The notes below the pieces were generated by a model. The model was not told the origin of the DNA and ran no database searches. It saw nothing but the letters and a program-made list of their open reading frames with translations. From Cyclobacteriaceae bacterium (lineage in GTDB: Bacteria; Bacteroidota; Bacteroidia; Cytophagales; Cyclobacteriaceae), in assembly GCA_958296015.1 (NCBI GenBank), contig CATQIH010000002.1:116586-180585 (forward strand): DNA of 64,000 bases, given 5' to 3'. The position numbers and the translations under genes were made by a program. Of this stretch, positions 8,134 to 17,279 are shown in pieces (the first letter of the stretch is position 1; the number at the start of each line of letters is the position of its first letter).

Positions 8134-8571
8134 TTAGTCAAGTGTATCGCCTGTTTTTGTTGAATTATCTTCAATGATGGATTTAGCACGGGCATATACT
8201 GTCCTGGGAAGATAGTTTCCATCCTTTTTGGCATCTTGTAAAAAAAGCTGAATAAGTTCTTTATTTTTCATTTCTGCTATCTTTTGCATCAGCATTTCTT
8301 CGCGCAGCTTATCAAAACTGGCCTGATGCAGGGCTTCTTCATCTTCAAACTTTTTAGCAAAGACATGCCTGAGTGAATATTTTAGATTAAAAGTAGCCCT
8401 GCTCATCAAGATAAAGCATATGGCATCGAGGATGCCTATCAGAAAAGGAACAAGCGTCCAGCAAAAAACCAGGTACAACCAGCCATATTTCGGCTGACCA
8501 AGATAGAAACGGTGGATACCAAAACCGCCGAAAAAAAACGCAAGGACGATGGTTAATAGCTTATTTTTCAT
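8134..8571 (-). CDS. TM2 domain-containing membrane protein
   Basis: This 145-residue protein opens with the TM2 domain: helix 1 with FFFGGFGIHRFYLGQPKYGW (residues 12-31) and helix 2 VFCWTLVPFLIGILDAICFIL (about 35-56). The G-x-H-R-F-Y-L-G motif is diagnostic. The remaining 85 residues are cytosolic and helical (KKFEDEEALHQASFDKLREE). The function of bacterial TM2 proteins is unknown. The 264-bp gap between this gene and the small gene at 7543 shows no gene; a TACATTTG box at 7908-7915 resembles a Bacteroidetes -7 element but faces no obvious gene. Confidence 0.85.
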   Translation of the reverse strand: MKNKLLTIVLAFFFGGFGIHRFYLGQPKYGWLYLVFCWTLVPFLIGILDAICFILMSRATFNLKYSLRHVFAKKFEDEEALHQASFDKLREEMLMQKIAEMKNKELIQLFLQDAKKDGNYLPRTVYARAKSIIEDNSTKTGDTLD

Positions 8572-8801
8572 TTTACAGGCTCCATGTTTGAACTGACAAT
8601 AACTTTAAATAAAATGATTTATGGAAGATCAATGTGCAATAAGATAGCCAAAAAGACTTTTTCTCAGCATTTTGTGGTTAAGCAGGTAAGAAGAATAACA
8701 AGTATCCATAAAAAACAGCATAAGTCTGATGTTTTGATTATAAAGCTCTGAAATATTTGACTTATATTGGTTCAACTGACAACATAAAATCCTGATATCT
8801 T

Positions 8802-9368
8802 ATGCCAGAAGTATTTCTCCCTCCTGCAAAAGGAGACTTATTAATCTCCGAACCTTTTTTACCAGACCCAAATTTTGAACGTTCTGTGATATTGCTCTGC
8901 GAACACAACGCAGAAGGATCGCTGGGCTTCGTACTCAACAAACCTACCGACCTTAAACTACAGGACGCACTGGATGAAGTCTCTGATTTTGACAAAACTT
9001 TGTACACAGGTGGCCCTGTGCAGAGAGACACCCTGCATTTCATTCACAAGTCTGCGGTGCTGGCCGATCGGGCAGAACACTTAGGCAACGGCATTTACTG
9101 GGGCGGAGATTTCGAAAAACTACTTACCATGATGAACACCCGGCAGATTTCCCCTGAGGAATTAAAATTTTTTGTTGGATATTCCGGCTGGGCTGCCGGA
9201 CAGCTGGAAGCTGAGCTTAAACAAAACTCGTGGATCGTCTGCAAAGCCGCCTCAGAGCAGCAGGTATTCCGGATGTCTCCGGATATGTTGTGGCGGCAGA
9301 TTCTGGCCAGTATGGGCGGAAAATTCAAGATGTATTCGAATTATCCGATAGACCCTAGATTAAACTGA
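8802..9368 (+). CDS. YqgE/AlgH family protein
   Basis: At 188 residues this matches the YqgE/AlgH (DUF179) family in length. Family motifs are visible: KGDLLISEPFLPDPNFERSV near residue 10, HNAEGSLGFVLNKPT (about 37-51), TGGPVQRDTLHFIH (about 72-85) and FVGYSGWAAGQLEAEL (about 127-142). The protein is small, cytosolic and widespread. Its biochemical role is not settled; links to alginate regulation come from Pseudomonas only. It ends 52 bp before the DUF349 start, so the two may be co-transcribed. Confidence 0.93.
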   Translation: MPEVFLPPAKGDLLISEPFLPDPNFERSVILLCEHNAEGSLGFVLNKPTDLKLQDALDEVSDFDKTLYTGGPVQRDTLHFIHKSAVLADRAEHLGNGIYWGGDFEKLLTMMNTRQISPEELKFFVGYSGWAAGQLEAELKQNSWIVCKAASEQQVFRMSPDMLWRQILASMGGKFKMYSNYPIDPRLN

Positions 9369-9420
9369 AAATTTATTAATTTTGTTGGTAGTAGTTCTTG
9401 TAGAACAAATTGATAGCACA

Positions 9421-11529
9421 ATGTCTGATACTCCTGAAAACAACAAGGAAGAAATTGTAAACAACAACGCACAGCAACCTGAGCCTAAGCAGGATACTCC
9501 GTCTTCTGAAGCCGCTACTGATCAGCCTCACCAAGAACCAGGGGGTAATGATAAGGAGCAAGATATGGCTGAGCAGGCTATTCCATCTAAATCTCCTGCT
9601 GATCAACGGTATGAAGAACCTCATGGCGCCGGGCAGGAGCACGTTGACGCTGAGCAGACTGACACATCTGAACCCACTGCCGAGCAACTCCGTGAAGTAT
9701 CGGATGACGTTAAAGAAGAAACCAAGGAGATGCAAGCTACAATATCTGAGGCCACTGCCGAGCAGTTCCATGAAGTATCAGGTGGCGATGATCGTGAGCA
9801 GGCTGAGGAAGAACTTCACACAACAGACTATAGTCAGTATTCCGAATCCGAGCTCGTAAAGCTTATCAAAGAGCTGGCAGGGAGCAACGATATTCGACAG
9901 GCTGATAAGACCGCTCAGGAACTCAAACCTCATATGGATGAGCTCGAAGAGCAACGGCGAAAGGAAGCCTTGCAAAATTTTATTGCAGATGGCAGCGAAG
10001 AAGATGACTTTGAGTACCGTTCGGCAGAGCAAGCGGAGGCTTTTTATGCTGCCTTCCGGCAAATCAGAGAGAGAAGGCACCAGTACCATAACAACCTGAA
10101 TCAGGAGCGTAATAAGAACCTGGAAACCAAGCAACAGATACTAGATGGCCTGCGCGAACTGGTAGACAGTGAAGAAACACAGGTGAGCATCAACAAGCTC
10201 AAGGAGTTTCAGAAGGAGTGGCGAACTGTAGGGCAGGTACCCGCACAGCAGGCCCGTAACCTATGGGCCAACTACAATGCACTTCTCAACAGGTTTTACG
10301 ATAACCGCAGCATCTATTTTGAACTCAAAGAACTGGATCGCAGAAAAAATCTGGAAGCCAAACAGGAACTTTGCCAAAAAGCAGAAGCATTGGCTGAAAA
10401 CAATGACCTGCGCGATGCTGTCAGGCAACTCGATGAGTTGCACGAAGAATACAAGCATATAGGTCCGGTACCGCAGGATGATCAGGAACCGCTTTGGCAG
10501 CGTTTCAAGTCGGCCTCTGATGTGATCCACGACCGGCGACGTGAACATGCCGAAGTATTCAAAAAAGAGCTCCAGCAAAACATGGATGCCAAGCTTACTT
10601 TGAGTCAGGAAGTGGAAACCTACGCTTCATTTACCAGCGACAGCATCAAAGAATGGAACCAAAAGACCAAAGAACTACAGGCCATACAAAAAAAGTGGGA
10701 AGCCGTAGGGAGTATGTCCCGCGAAAAAGCCAAAGAAGTCAACAAAAAGTTCTGGTCAGGTTTCAAGCAGTTTTTTAACAACAAAGGAGCGTTTTTCAAA
10801 CGCCTGGATGCTAGCAGGGAAGATAATCTTCAGCAGAAAGAAGCTTTGATAGAACGCGCAGAGGCTTTAAAAGACAGCGATGATTGGCAGCAAGCCTCTA
10901 ATACGCTCAAAAACCTTCAGCAGGAATGGAAAGATGTGGGTCCGGTACCGGAGCGGCAACGCGAAGCGGTCTATCAGCGTTTTAAAGCTGCCTGCGATCA
11001 TTTCTTTGAGCGACGGAGAAATAAAAATAAAGAGTCAGATTCGGAATATGAGAAGAATCTGGTAGCCAAGCAAGATATATGCACACAGATAGAAGCCCTG
11101 GCCAGTGCCGGTTCCAAAGATACAGACCAACTCAAGGAGCTTAGTGAAAAATATAGTGACATTGGTTTTGTACCTAAGAATGCTATCAAATCCATCAGCC
11201 AGCGTTTTGACAAAGCAGTTAGCCATTTTGTCGAAAAAGCAGATGTAGATGAGCAGCAGCAACACGAGCTAAAAGTAGAGACAGAACTGATCTCTATGAA
11301 AAACAGTCCTGGTGCCGACAGGAAAATGTACAATAAAGAAAACCAGCTCCGAAAAAGAATCGGCCGTTTAGAGGACGATGTGGCTTTATGGAAAAACAAC
11401 ATCACATTTTTTGCTTCTTCAAAGCAGGCAGATAAGCTAAAAGCCGATTTTGAACAGCGAATAGAAGATGCGACCAATGAGCTATCGGACCTGAAAGCAC
11501 AGTTGAATGTAGTGCAAAATATGCGATAA
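9421..11529 (+). CDS. DUF349 domain repeat protein
   Basis: The ATG at 9421 gives 702 residues; an upstream TTG extends only 13 poor codons. Residues 1-150 are low-complexity and acidic, with imperfect repeats such as TAEQLREVSD and TAEQFHEVSG. From about residue 190 come four to five tandem DUF349 units, each with a 'W...VG.VP......LW..F....D.F..R' pattern (for example VGQVPAQQARNLW, IGPVPQDDQEPLWQRF, VGPVPERQREAVYQRF). The C-terminal 80 residues form a coiled coil (ENQLRKRIGRLEDDVALWKNN). DUF349 proteins are cytosolic and helical with uncertain function; Bacteroidetes members usually have this acidic N-terminus. Confidence 0.9.
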   Translation: MSDTPENNKEEIVNNNAQQPEPKQDTPSSEAATDQPHQEPGGNDKEQDMAEQAIPSKSPADQRYEEPHGAGQEHVDAEQTDTSEPTAEQLREVSDDVKEETKEMQATISEATAEQFHEVSGGDDREQAEEELHTTDYSQYSESELVKLIKELAGSNDIRQADKTAQELKPHMDELEEQRRKEALQNFIADGSEEDDFEYRSAEQAEAFYAAFRQIRERRHQYHNNLNQERNKNLETKQQILDGLRELVDSEETQVSINKLKEFQKEWRTVGQVPAQQARNLWANYNALLNRFYDNRSIYFELKELDRRKNLEAKQELCQKAEALAENNDLRDAVRQLDELHEEYKHIGPVPQDDQEPLWQRFKSASDVIHDRRREHAEVFKKELQQNMDAKLTLSQEVETYASFTSDSIKEWNQKTKELQAIQKKWEAVGSMSREKAKEVNKKFWSGFKQFFNNKGAFFKRLDASREDNLQQKEALIERAEALKDSDDWQQASNTLKNLQQEWKDVGPVPERQREAVYQRFKAACDHFFERRRNKNKESDSEYEKNLVAKQDICTQIEALASAGSKDTDQLKELSEKYSDIGFVPKNAIKSISQRFDKAVSHFVEKADVDEQQQHELKVETELISMKNSPGADRKMYNKENQLRKRIGRLEDDVALWKNNITFFASSKQADKLKADFEQRIEDATNELSDLKAQLNVVQNMR

Positions 11530-11546
11530 AAAACTTAAATTTTATG

Positions 11547-11577
11547 TTGCACAAATAGCAAAAGCTATTTATACTTG
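11547..11577 (+). promoter_or_regulatory. Candidate promoter of tRNA-Thr
   Basis: TTGC (11547-11550) and TATACTTG (11570-11577) are separated by 19 bp. This fits the Bacteroidetes sigma factor pattern (-33 TTTG-like, -7 TAnnTTTG) with one mismatch in each box. Transcription would start near 11584, about 23 bp before the tRNA. Confidence 0.5.
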
Positions 11578-11606
11578 CATCCTCAAACACTTGAGTGGCC
11601 CATTAA

Positions 11607-11680
<74 letters not shown>

Positions 11681-11689
11681 CTGAAAATC

Positions 11690-11726
11690 AAGCACTTACG
11701 AGTTAAATCTTGTAAGTGCTTTTTTA
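11690..11726 (+). terminator. Terminator after tRNA-Thr, supplied by the element
   Basis: The stem AAGCACTTAC (11690-11699) pairs with GTAAGTGCTT (11712-11721) and is followed by a T-run. It lies inside the element and matches in layout the terminator outside the right end (20493-20528), so the element appears to restore termination downstream of the tRNA. Confidence 0.85.
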
Positions 11727-11759
11727 TTTGATACACAATTTGAAACACAAAGGCTTTTA

Positions 11760-12347
11760 TTAGCTTACTATAACCATTTTTATTTCATGATAAGGTCTGC
11801 TTTCCGCTTTTTGTATCTGCTTCATGATTTGCAAATATTTTTTAGTAGGCTTTCCGGCATACGTCTTTTTGAAATGCTTTTTGTATAGCTGTTCATACAG
11901 CCGGGCAGCTTTGAAGTATGCACCATAGGTTTTACCTATATCTCTGTACTTTTTGCTTTGGGTTTGGCAATCGTACATGCAGCCTTTGAAGGCTTCACGA
12001 TGCAGAAAGTAACCACCAATTAAATACAACTTACGGCAACGCTTGCCAGTCTTTGGACAAATAAAAAACCACATACAGCTCTTACCTAAATTGGAAGGAA
12101 CAGTAATCAATCTTACTTTGTAGCGGCGGGGTTCATCATTGTATTTATAATCCAGTTCAATGTATGGCTGTTCGTCGTGGGTGTTTACCCAAATGTGAAT
12201 GCTGCCGGTTGACCTGCCCTGGCTGCTCCAATGCAATGTGCCGCTTGCTATTTGCCCAAGTTTGAGATAGCCTAACTCTTTCAGCTTTGTAACGCTGATC
12301 TGCAAAGCTTCATCAAAAAGGGTTGGGAGTGTATGTGGTTTTGGCAT
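11760..12347 (-). CDS. Hypothetical protein of the integrative element
   Basis: This 195-residue basic protein is the last gene of the element's minus-strand run. It has a strand-rich N-terminal half (SIHIWVNTHDEQPYIELDYKYN) and a conserved-looking CPKTGKRCRKLYLIGGYFLHR segment (about residues 97-117) with two Cys, then a Lys/Tyr-rich C-terminus (KKHFKKTYAGKPTKKYLQIMK). I recall similar proteins at the ends of Bacteroidetes integrative elements but know no function. It may bind nucleic acid, given the charge and the paired cysteines. There is no signal or membrane segment. Confidence 0.7.
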   Translation of the reverse strand: MPKPHTLPTLFDEALQISVTKLKELGYLKLGQIASGTLHWSSQGRSTGSIHIWVNTHDEQPYIELDYKYNDEPRRYKVRLITVPSNLGKSCMWFFICPKTGKRCRKLYLIGGYFLHREAFKGCMYDCQTQSKKYRDIGKTYGAYFKAARLYEQLYKKHFKKTYAGKPTKKYLQIMKQIQKAESRPYHEIKMVIVS

Positions 12348-12415
12348 TGAAATTTATTTTGAGAATTGAAACCTAAATTATTAGGGAATCTAGTCTGAAA
12401 ACTCCGATTTTGTCT

Positions 12416-12660
12416 TTACCAGTTATATCCTGAAATAGTAGTTTTGCTTTCCCTGTCGGGTTTGCCTTTTTCCGAATATACAGCCTTAACTTTCGGTAAC
12501 ACATAAGGTATGAGTTTGCAAACAATGTTTAGCCGTTGCATCGGTTTAAGGGCTTGTATATCTTCTGCTGTTTCGTCGCATTTTACACTGCTTTTACGTT
12601 GTTTTTACGTTGATAATGTTCAAGTTCTTTAAGGTCTTGTATTCCTTCTGCTGTCATCAT
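12416..12660 (-). pseudogene. Small element gene, frameshifted by an apparent 11-bp insertion
   Basis: From ATG 12660 the frame reads MMTAEGIQDLKELEHYQ... and stops after about 25 codons. A shifted frame then continues with KCDETAEDIQALKPMQRLNI... to a TAA at 12416-12418. Removing 11 bases (AGCAGTGTAAA, near the GTAAAA repeat) would join both halves into a single protein of about 78 residues. The gene starts just after the primase stop (12665) and would be co-transcribed. The function is unknown. It fills the otherwise empty gap between two element genes. Confidence 0.5.
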
Positions 12661-12664
12661 CAAA

Positions 12665-14326
12665 TCACTTAATTGTTAATACTTCTTTTACGGCTTTCAA
12701 TCGGTTTAGATAGGGTAAAAAAGTAGCGTTGTTACTGTTGGCTTTGATAGTGGCTAAGTGGCTATCAACGAATAGAGAAACATTCGCTATTGTGCTACAT
12801 TGGTTTAGCTTTATAGGTTGTTTTGGTAGCGATATACCAGCAAAGTAGTTTTCCAGTGCTGAAATATCTTTGCTCCAACATTTAAGCGGATGGCGTTTAG
12901 CTTTTATTAGGTTCTGAATATGAGGTTTTGTGAAGTTGTTTCTTTCTTGTAAGTCAGGTTTTGTTAAGTCCCCAACACTAAATTTTGCTAAGTCCTGGAT
13001 GTTAGCATTTGTTAGCTTCTCATTGATAGGTTTTGAATCAGTGTGTGAAAAATAAGTTTTTTTCCCGGCTTCACACTTTTCACACTTTTCACAGTTTGAA
13101 TCTTCAAACGGAATGCTATCCAACGGCTTTTGAACCTTAACATTTGTTAACACCTTAGCTTGCCCTGAAAGGTTAATCTGTACAGCTTTGGATTGTAATT
13201 TTTCTTCGGACTGTTCTTGTAAAGTTTGTTCTCTGAACCATTGCCAGCGTGGTGAATCCCAATCCTGTTGTATAAGATAGTCTGCAAGATCATTGCCTTT
13301 CTCTCTGTCGGTTGCAGGTGCTAACTGCTCCAGCAAGTCGGAAAAAACAAAACGTGTTCCTGGCAATCGGCTTTCAATCTCTTTGGCTTTGGCCTGCCAT
13401 TCAGCAAAGGTGTTGCCGTCTTTGGATAGATCAGGAAAGGTGTAAACGTCCCGGCCTTGCAAGGCTTTCAGTTTAGCAAACGTGAAACTGCTTTTGTTAT
13501 AGACTGCCAACCAGATAAGGCTTTTGGGTCTTTCTGGAAAACCAAAGTACAACGTACTGTAAACGGCTGTCTTTGGAGCTTCAACCAATGCAACCGGGTT
13601 CAATGGATATTTGCTCAAAAGGTGTTCGCCAAACAGACAGGAAACTTTTGTTTCATTCTTATTGTAAGCTTCCAACCATTCGGGCAAAGGCTTATTGCTC
13701 CGGGAATTGCCATTCCAGGAACCGCCGTTCGGTGTGTGATATTTTTCAATCATAGAATGTAAAAAGTCTGTGCCTGTAGTGTGGTTGGTTTTGTCAAATT
13801 GCTTAACCTGAATAGCTCTTACATTGCCTTTTATGTCAATGAAAGGAAACGTGACGGCTCCGGCTCTATATCCTTTGTTTATCGTACCCAAATAGTAAAG
13901 GGAAACAACCTTTTCAACATCTTTGGGTTCAAAAGGAAAAGTAACCCTTGTGAGTAGATTTTGAAGGAATACATTTTGTTCGTACCGTTTCGGCTGTAAT
14001 GTTTGTTTGAAGACTTCAACAGGAATAAATACTGGTTTAGGTTTTATTACTGGCTTCTGACAGTGATTTGGCTGGTATGATTTGCAATTGCCTGTATATC
14101 TTCCCTGTTCCTGCTCCCTTATCATTTTAGCATAACCGTCTTTGTATGGGTTGTTCCATGCATGGCATTTACTTACATTATCGCACCGGCCATAATCTTC
14201 TGGTAATACTTCATCTGTTTCTGTATCAATGTAGCGTTGCCAATGCTTCTTTGATTGGCAATAAGGGCAATTTAGCTTTGTTACTTTGTTTGAAGCTAAT
14301 ATGTATCGGTATTCGTTTTGTATCAT
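12665..14326 (-). CDS. Primase-like protein with zinc finger and Toprim-like domain (DUF6371-like)
   Basis: This 553-residue protein has an N-terminal zinc-finger-like pattern, CPYCQSKKHW, followed by C and C-x4-C-x-H in GRCDNVSKCHAW (residues 20-56), as in DNA primases. The central region has VALVEAPKTAVYS (a Toprim-like glutamate), then VYTFPDLSKDG (D-x-S-x-D-like) and GNDLADYLI. The C-terminal 150 residues are Thr/Lys/Asn-rich and probably disordered, with a CEKCEKCEAGKK stretch. It lies directly upstream of the small gene and 16 bp after the helicase gene, so the two probably form the replication unit of the element. The name DUF6371 is from memory. Confidence 0.75.
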   Translation of the reverse strand: MIQNEYRYILASNKVTKLNCPYCQSKKHWQRYIDTETDEVLPEDYGRCDNVSKCHAWNNPYKDGYAKMIREQEQGRYTGNCKSYQPNHCQKPVIKPKPVFIPVEVFKQTLQPKRYEQNVFLQNLLTRVTFPFEPKDVEKVVSLYYLGTINKGYRAGAVTFPFIDIKGNVRAIQVKQFDKTNHTTGTDFLHSMIEKYHTPNGGSWNGNSRSNKPLPEWLEAYNKNETKVSCLFGEHLLSKYPLNPVALVEAPKTAVYSTLYFGFPERPKSLIWLAVYNKSSFTFAKLKALQGRDVYTFPDLSKDGNTFAEWQAKAKEIESRLPGTRFVFSDLLEQLAPATDREKGNDLADYLIQQDWDSPRWQWFREQTLQEQSEEKLQSKAVQINLSGQAKVLTNVKVQKPLDSIPFEDSNCEKCEKCEAGKKTYFSHTDSKPINEKLTNANIQDLAKFSVGDLTKPDLQERNNFTKPHIQNLIKAKRHPLKCWSKDISALENYFAGISLPKQPIKLNQCSTIANVSLFVDSHLATIKANSNNATFLPYLNRLKAVKEVLTIK

Positions 14327-14342
14327 GTGTAGTCTAGCTGCT

Positions 14343-15905
14343 TTAAAACGGTTCGTTGCCTTTCTTTAGATAGACTATCTTTTGACCGGTTCCCGGCTCT
14401 CTGTCAAGGTGCATACCCAATGCCTGCAACTGCTTTGAAAAGTTTACTTTCTTAAAAGCTGTCATTCCGTCCTCCATACAATAGGTTCTGTATTCCGGGT
14501 ATAGTTCTTTGATCAATCGGTAACCGTCCGGGCTGCTCTGGTATCCGTTTTCATTTAAAAACAATTGAATGCTGTTGCTTTCTAACTTATATTGCTCAAT
14601 AGCTCTTTGCGCTGCCTGGCAGTCAGAAAACCTTTTTTGCTCTAATAATCTTTGCAGTCCAGACAATACCCAATTAAACACGCCTGAAAGTTCGCTTTCA
14701 ATGATCTTTGTATGTAGGTTCTTATCCTGCTCGTGTTCCGGTATAGTTTCATCAAAAGGAATGATCAAAAACCTTCTGAAATAAGCATTGGTATGTTCTA
14801 CATCTTTAGGCAACTCGTTACAGTTAAAAATCAATTTTGCATACTGCTTTAGCATGAACGGTTGCCCATAAGGTAACCGGGCTTCCACAGGTTCGCCGGA
14901 AACCAACTGTTTAAAAACAGAAGCTTCCAGCTTGCCGTTGATCTCACTGGCATAGTTAACCAGCATGTTAGCCAGCTTTGCCCGAAAGTATCCGTTATCA
15001 TTGGTAAGGCTCTGCAACGAAAAGCTGCTTACATTCTGTGAACCTAGCAAAGCATTCACAATTTCAAAGAAGACAGATTTACCGTTTGCACCTGTACCGT
15101 ACAAAATCAAAGCTTTTTCCTCCTTTAGCGTATTGCTGCCGTGTTTGATGAACACGAAGCCTAAGTATTCAGCTAGTACCTTTTGCCGTTCCTTGTCAGG
15201 CAGCACCCGGTTCAGATACGTTTCAAACAAAGGTGCTTTGGCCTGTGGATTGTATACAAATGGCAGTTGATAGGTAAGAAAGTCTGTACGGTCAAACGGT
15301 CTTAATTTAGTGCCTTGTGCGTTGATCTCAAACGTACCATTTTGCAGGTTGATCAATACTGTATCTTTGTTGCTTTCTGGGGTAGGCAAATAAGCCGTTG
15401 CAATAAACTGTTTAAATAACTGTTCTCTGAACTGGTAGTAACGGGCTGAAAATATAGGAACGTCCATCTGTTCGGCTGCTTCCCCTAAAAACTTTTGAAA
15501 AGTTTCTTTTTCAAGTTCTGCCCAAAATGTGCCATTGAACAGGTAAATGAAATCATGGTTTTTACATAGTCCCCAACGGTTCTTTTCAGCCACCTTCAAA
15601 ATGCTTTCAATAGATAGAATCAGGTAGTGTTTCGTATTAACTTTATATTCCTTTATTTTCTCTTCTATCTGCTGCACCTGTTCACTTTCCGGTTCTAACT
15701 TTTCCAACTGCTTTTTTAGTTGTTCCACTATCGGGAATGCCAGTGCCACAAAGTCTAACGGTTCAAACTGTTCAATCAGTTGTTGCAGTATTTCAGCATG
15801 TGGGGTTGCTGCTTGCTTTTTTGTCAAGTCCTGAATATGATTGATAATAGTTTCAGGTTCTTTCAGGTCTTCAAACTGCGGATTCAATCTTACTGCTTTA
15901 CTCAT
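14343..15905 (-). CDS. P4-type SF3 helicase (phage/plasmid primase C-terminal domain)
   Basis: This 520-residue protein has the D5/P4 primase-helicase C-terminal architecture: a D5_N-like region (about 100-240), Walker A GTGANGKS (residues 270-277), the SF3 B' region around LANMLVNYASEINGKL and VSGEPVEARLPYG, and motif C in AKLIFNCNELP. After the ATPase comes FRRFLIIPFD and a winged-helix-like C-terminus. Such proteins unwind the origin of satellites like P4 and of small plasmids. The start overlaps the next upstream gene by 8 bp (15898-15905), so the two are coupled. Confidence 0.92.
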   Translation of the reverse strand: MSKAVRLNPQFEDLKEPETIINHIQDLTKKQAATPHAEILQQLIEQFEPLDFVALAFPIVEQLKKQLEKLEPESEQVQQIEEKIKEYKVNTKHYLILSIESILKVAEKNRWGLCKNHDFIYLFNGTFWAELEKETFQKFLGEAAEQMDVPIFSARYYQFREQLFKQFIATAYLPTPESNKDTVLINLQNGTFEINAQGTKLRPFDRTDFLTYQLPFVYNPQAKAPLFETYLNRVLPDKERQKVLAEYLGFVFIKHGSNTLKEEKALILYGTGANGKSVFFEIVNALLGSQNVSSFSLQSLTNDNGYFRAKLANMLVNYASEINGKLEASVFKQLVSGEPVEARLPYGQPFMLKQYAKLIFNCNELPKDVEHTNAYFRRFLIIPFDETIPEHEQDKNLHTKIIESELSGVFNWVLSGLQRLLEQKRFSDCQAAQRAIEQYKLESNSIQLFLNENGYQSSPDGYRLIKELYPEYRTYCMEDGMTAFKKVNFSKQLQALGMHLDREPGTGQKIVYLKKGNEPF

Positions 15906-16203
15906 CTTTGCCTCCTTTCTCTATGATCTTATAGTATTGCACAAGCTTTCCAGTAATTTTACACTTTGCTTTAAAAGCTATTTCTATGGTTGGCTTTTGT
16001 GGTGGGTTAGGGTTTTGTAAATCAAACAAACAACGACAAAGGCTGCTGATTTCTAATTTTGTGATGTGGTGCAATTCCCTTCTTGTGCAAGGTTGATGCT
16101 GTTGCAACGCTTTGTAAACTATCTGCTTTTCTTTGGCAACTTGCCCGGAATTGACAACTTCGGCAAAGGAACGTCTTTGGGTGTAGGTGGCTCTAATTTT
16201 CAT
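15898..16203 (-). CDS. Small winged-helix-like protein of the element
   Basis: From ATG 16203 this encodes 101 residues (MKIRATYTQRRSF...). A longer in-frame start seven codons upstream is possible but would overlap the preceding gene more. Residues about 30-65 (IVYKALQQHQPCTRRELHHITKLEISSLCRCLFDL) look like a winged helix that would bind DNA, followed by a wing ('IEIAFKAKCKITGKLVQYYKI'). It overlaps the helicase start and could be a replication initiator or regulator. The fold is my inference from pattern only. Confidence 0.65.
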   Translation of the reverse strand: MKIRATYTQRRSFAEVVNSGQVAKEKQIVYKALQQHQPCTRRELHHITKLEISSLCRCLFDLQNPNPPQKPTIEIAFKAKCKITGKLVQYYKIIEKGGKDE

Positions 16204-16414
16204 AAAACCTCCTTCCTGCTGCAATGAGAGCTTTTAACGTTTCATGCTCAATGCCGAATCGGTACGAAATGATGATCAGTAAGGAACTTGTAAACTCTAC
16301 ATGCCGGGAAGCTTGTATCAAATGAAAGATAGGCTTTGATTGATTTGATACAACTTTTTGTATATCTTTGTAGCGTTCTTTATGCAGAAAAGGGGTTTTC
16401 GACGCTTTAAGCAT
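16193..16414 (-). CDS. Small hypothetical protein between excisionase-like and winged-helix genes
   Basis: This 73-residue frame (MLKASKTPFLHKERYKDIQ...) overlaps its neighbours by 8 and 11 bp, as tightly coupled genes do. It has a hydrophobic centre (TSSLLIIISYRFGI) and no motif I know. It is kept because the coupling fits the operon and no other frame fills the gap. Confidence 0.45.
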   Translation of the reverse strand: MLKASKTPFLHKERYKDIQKVVSNQSKPIFHLIQASRHVEFTSSLLIIISYRFGIEHETLKALIAAGRRFYEN

Positions 16415-16757
16415 TGTTGCCCCCTTTCTTTTTTAGGGAGCTTCCGGCTTCCGCTTCAATTTCAGAAATCGTTTTTTTCCTGCCTTCATGTACCCATTCT
16501 GTCAATTCTTGTTTTGAGAAGTACAGCCGCTTACCTTTTTTGCTATGGGGTATTTGCCGATTGGATACTAAACCGTAGACGGTTTGTTTTGATAGGTTCA
16601 GAAATTTGGCAGCTTGCTCAATGCTTAAAAGCTGTTCCGGTTGGCTGTTAGGTTCTTGTTCATTTCTTAATGCTTTAAGAATGTTTGCAGTAACCCTTTC
16701 CGAAATACTGCTTATTAGTTTTTCGGGGTCAATTGGACTTAATACTACGTTGTGCAT
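16407..16757 (-). CDS. Excisionase-like helix-turn-helix protein
   Basis: This 116-residue protein has a central MerR/Xis-type winged helix: LLSIEQAAKFLNLSKQTVYG (residues 43-62), a recognition helix and wing RQIPHSKKGKRLYFSK, then ELTEWVHEGRKK. This is the 'excisionase family DNA-binding' signature. On an integrative element such a protein would control recombination direction or transcription of the replication genes downstream. The N-terminal 40 residues are helical and may dimerise. Confidence 0.85.
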   Translation of the reverse strand: MHNVVLSPIDPEKLISSISERVTANILKALRNEQEPNSQPEQLLSIEQAAKFLNLSKQTVYGLVSNRQIPHSKKGKRLYFSKQELTEWVHEGRKKTISEIEAEAGSSLKKKGGNNA

Positions 16758-17279
16758 AATCTTTATATTTAAAGGTATGCACCAAAATTCAAGGGGCGTT
16801 TTTTGGGGCGCGTTGGGGCATTGCCCTTTTTTCGCCCTATTTTATAGTTGTTTGCTTTGTAAATATTTTTCAACTATTTCAGGAGCTTTTGAAAGTCCTA
16901 TTATTGCCTTTCGCCAGTTTTTGCCCCCTATTTCTATTAGAATGTTTTCAGCATTCATGTCTTTGATTACAATACTGTTGAAGTTTTTGTAAAATGTATT
17001 TCCTTTTCCTGCTCCCATTCTTTCGTCTCCTATTCGTTGCAACTTTGTTTTGTTTCCATTAGGTAAAGTTTCGCCCTTCGCATAACATTCAAAAATATAC
17101 GCTAATACATAGTGTTTTGCTCTCAACTTTTTAAGATCAAACTCTGTATCTATTGATTGTTGGAATGCAGAACCTTTGTTTTCTGTTGGTTGAGATACGT
17201 CCTTTACGTCGGCAGTTTTTCTTTGGAACGTTTGAACTGGTAAGGCTTTCTGTATTGAAACAACTTCATGTTCTTTTTT

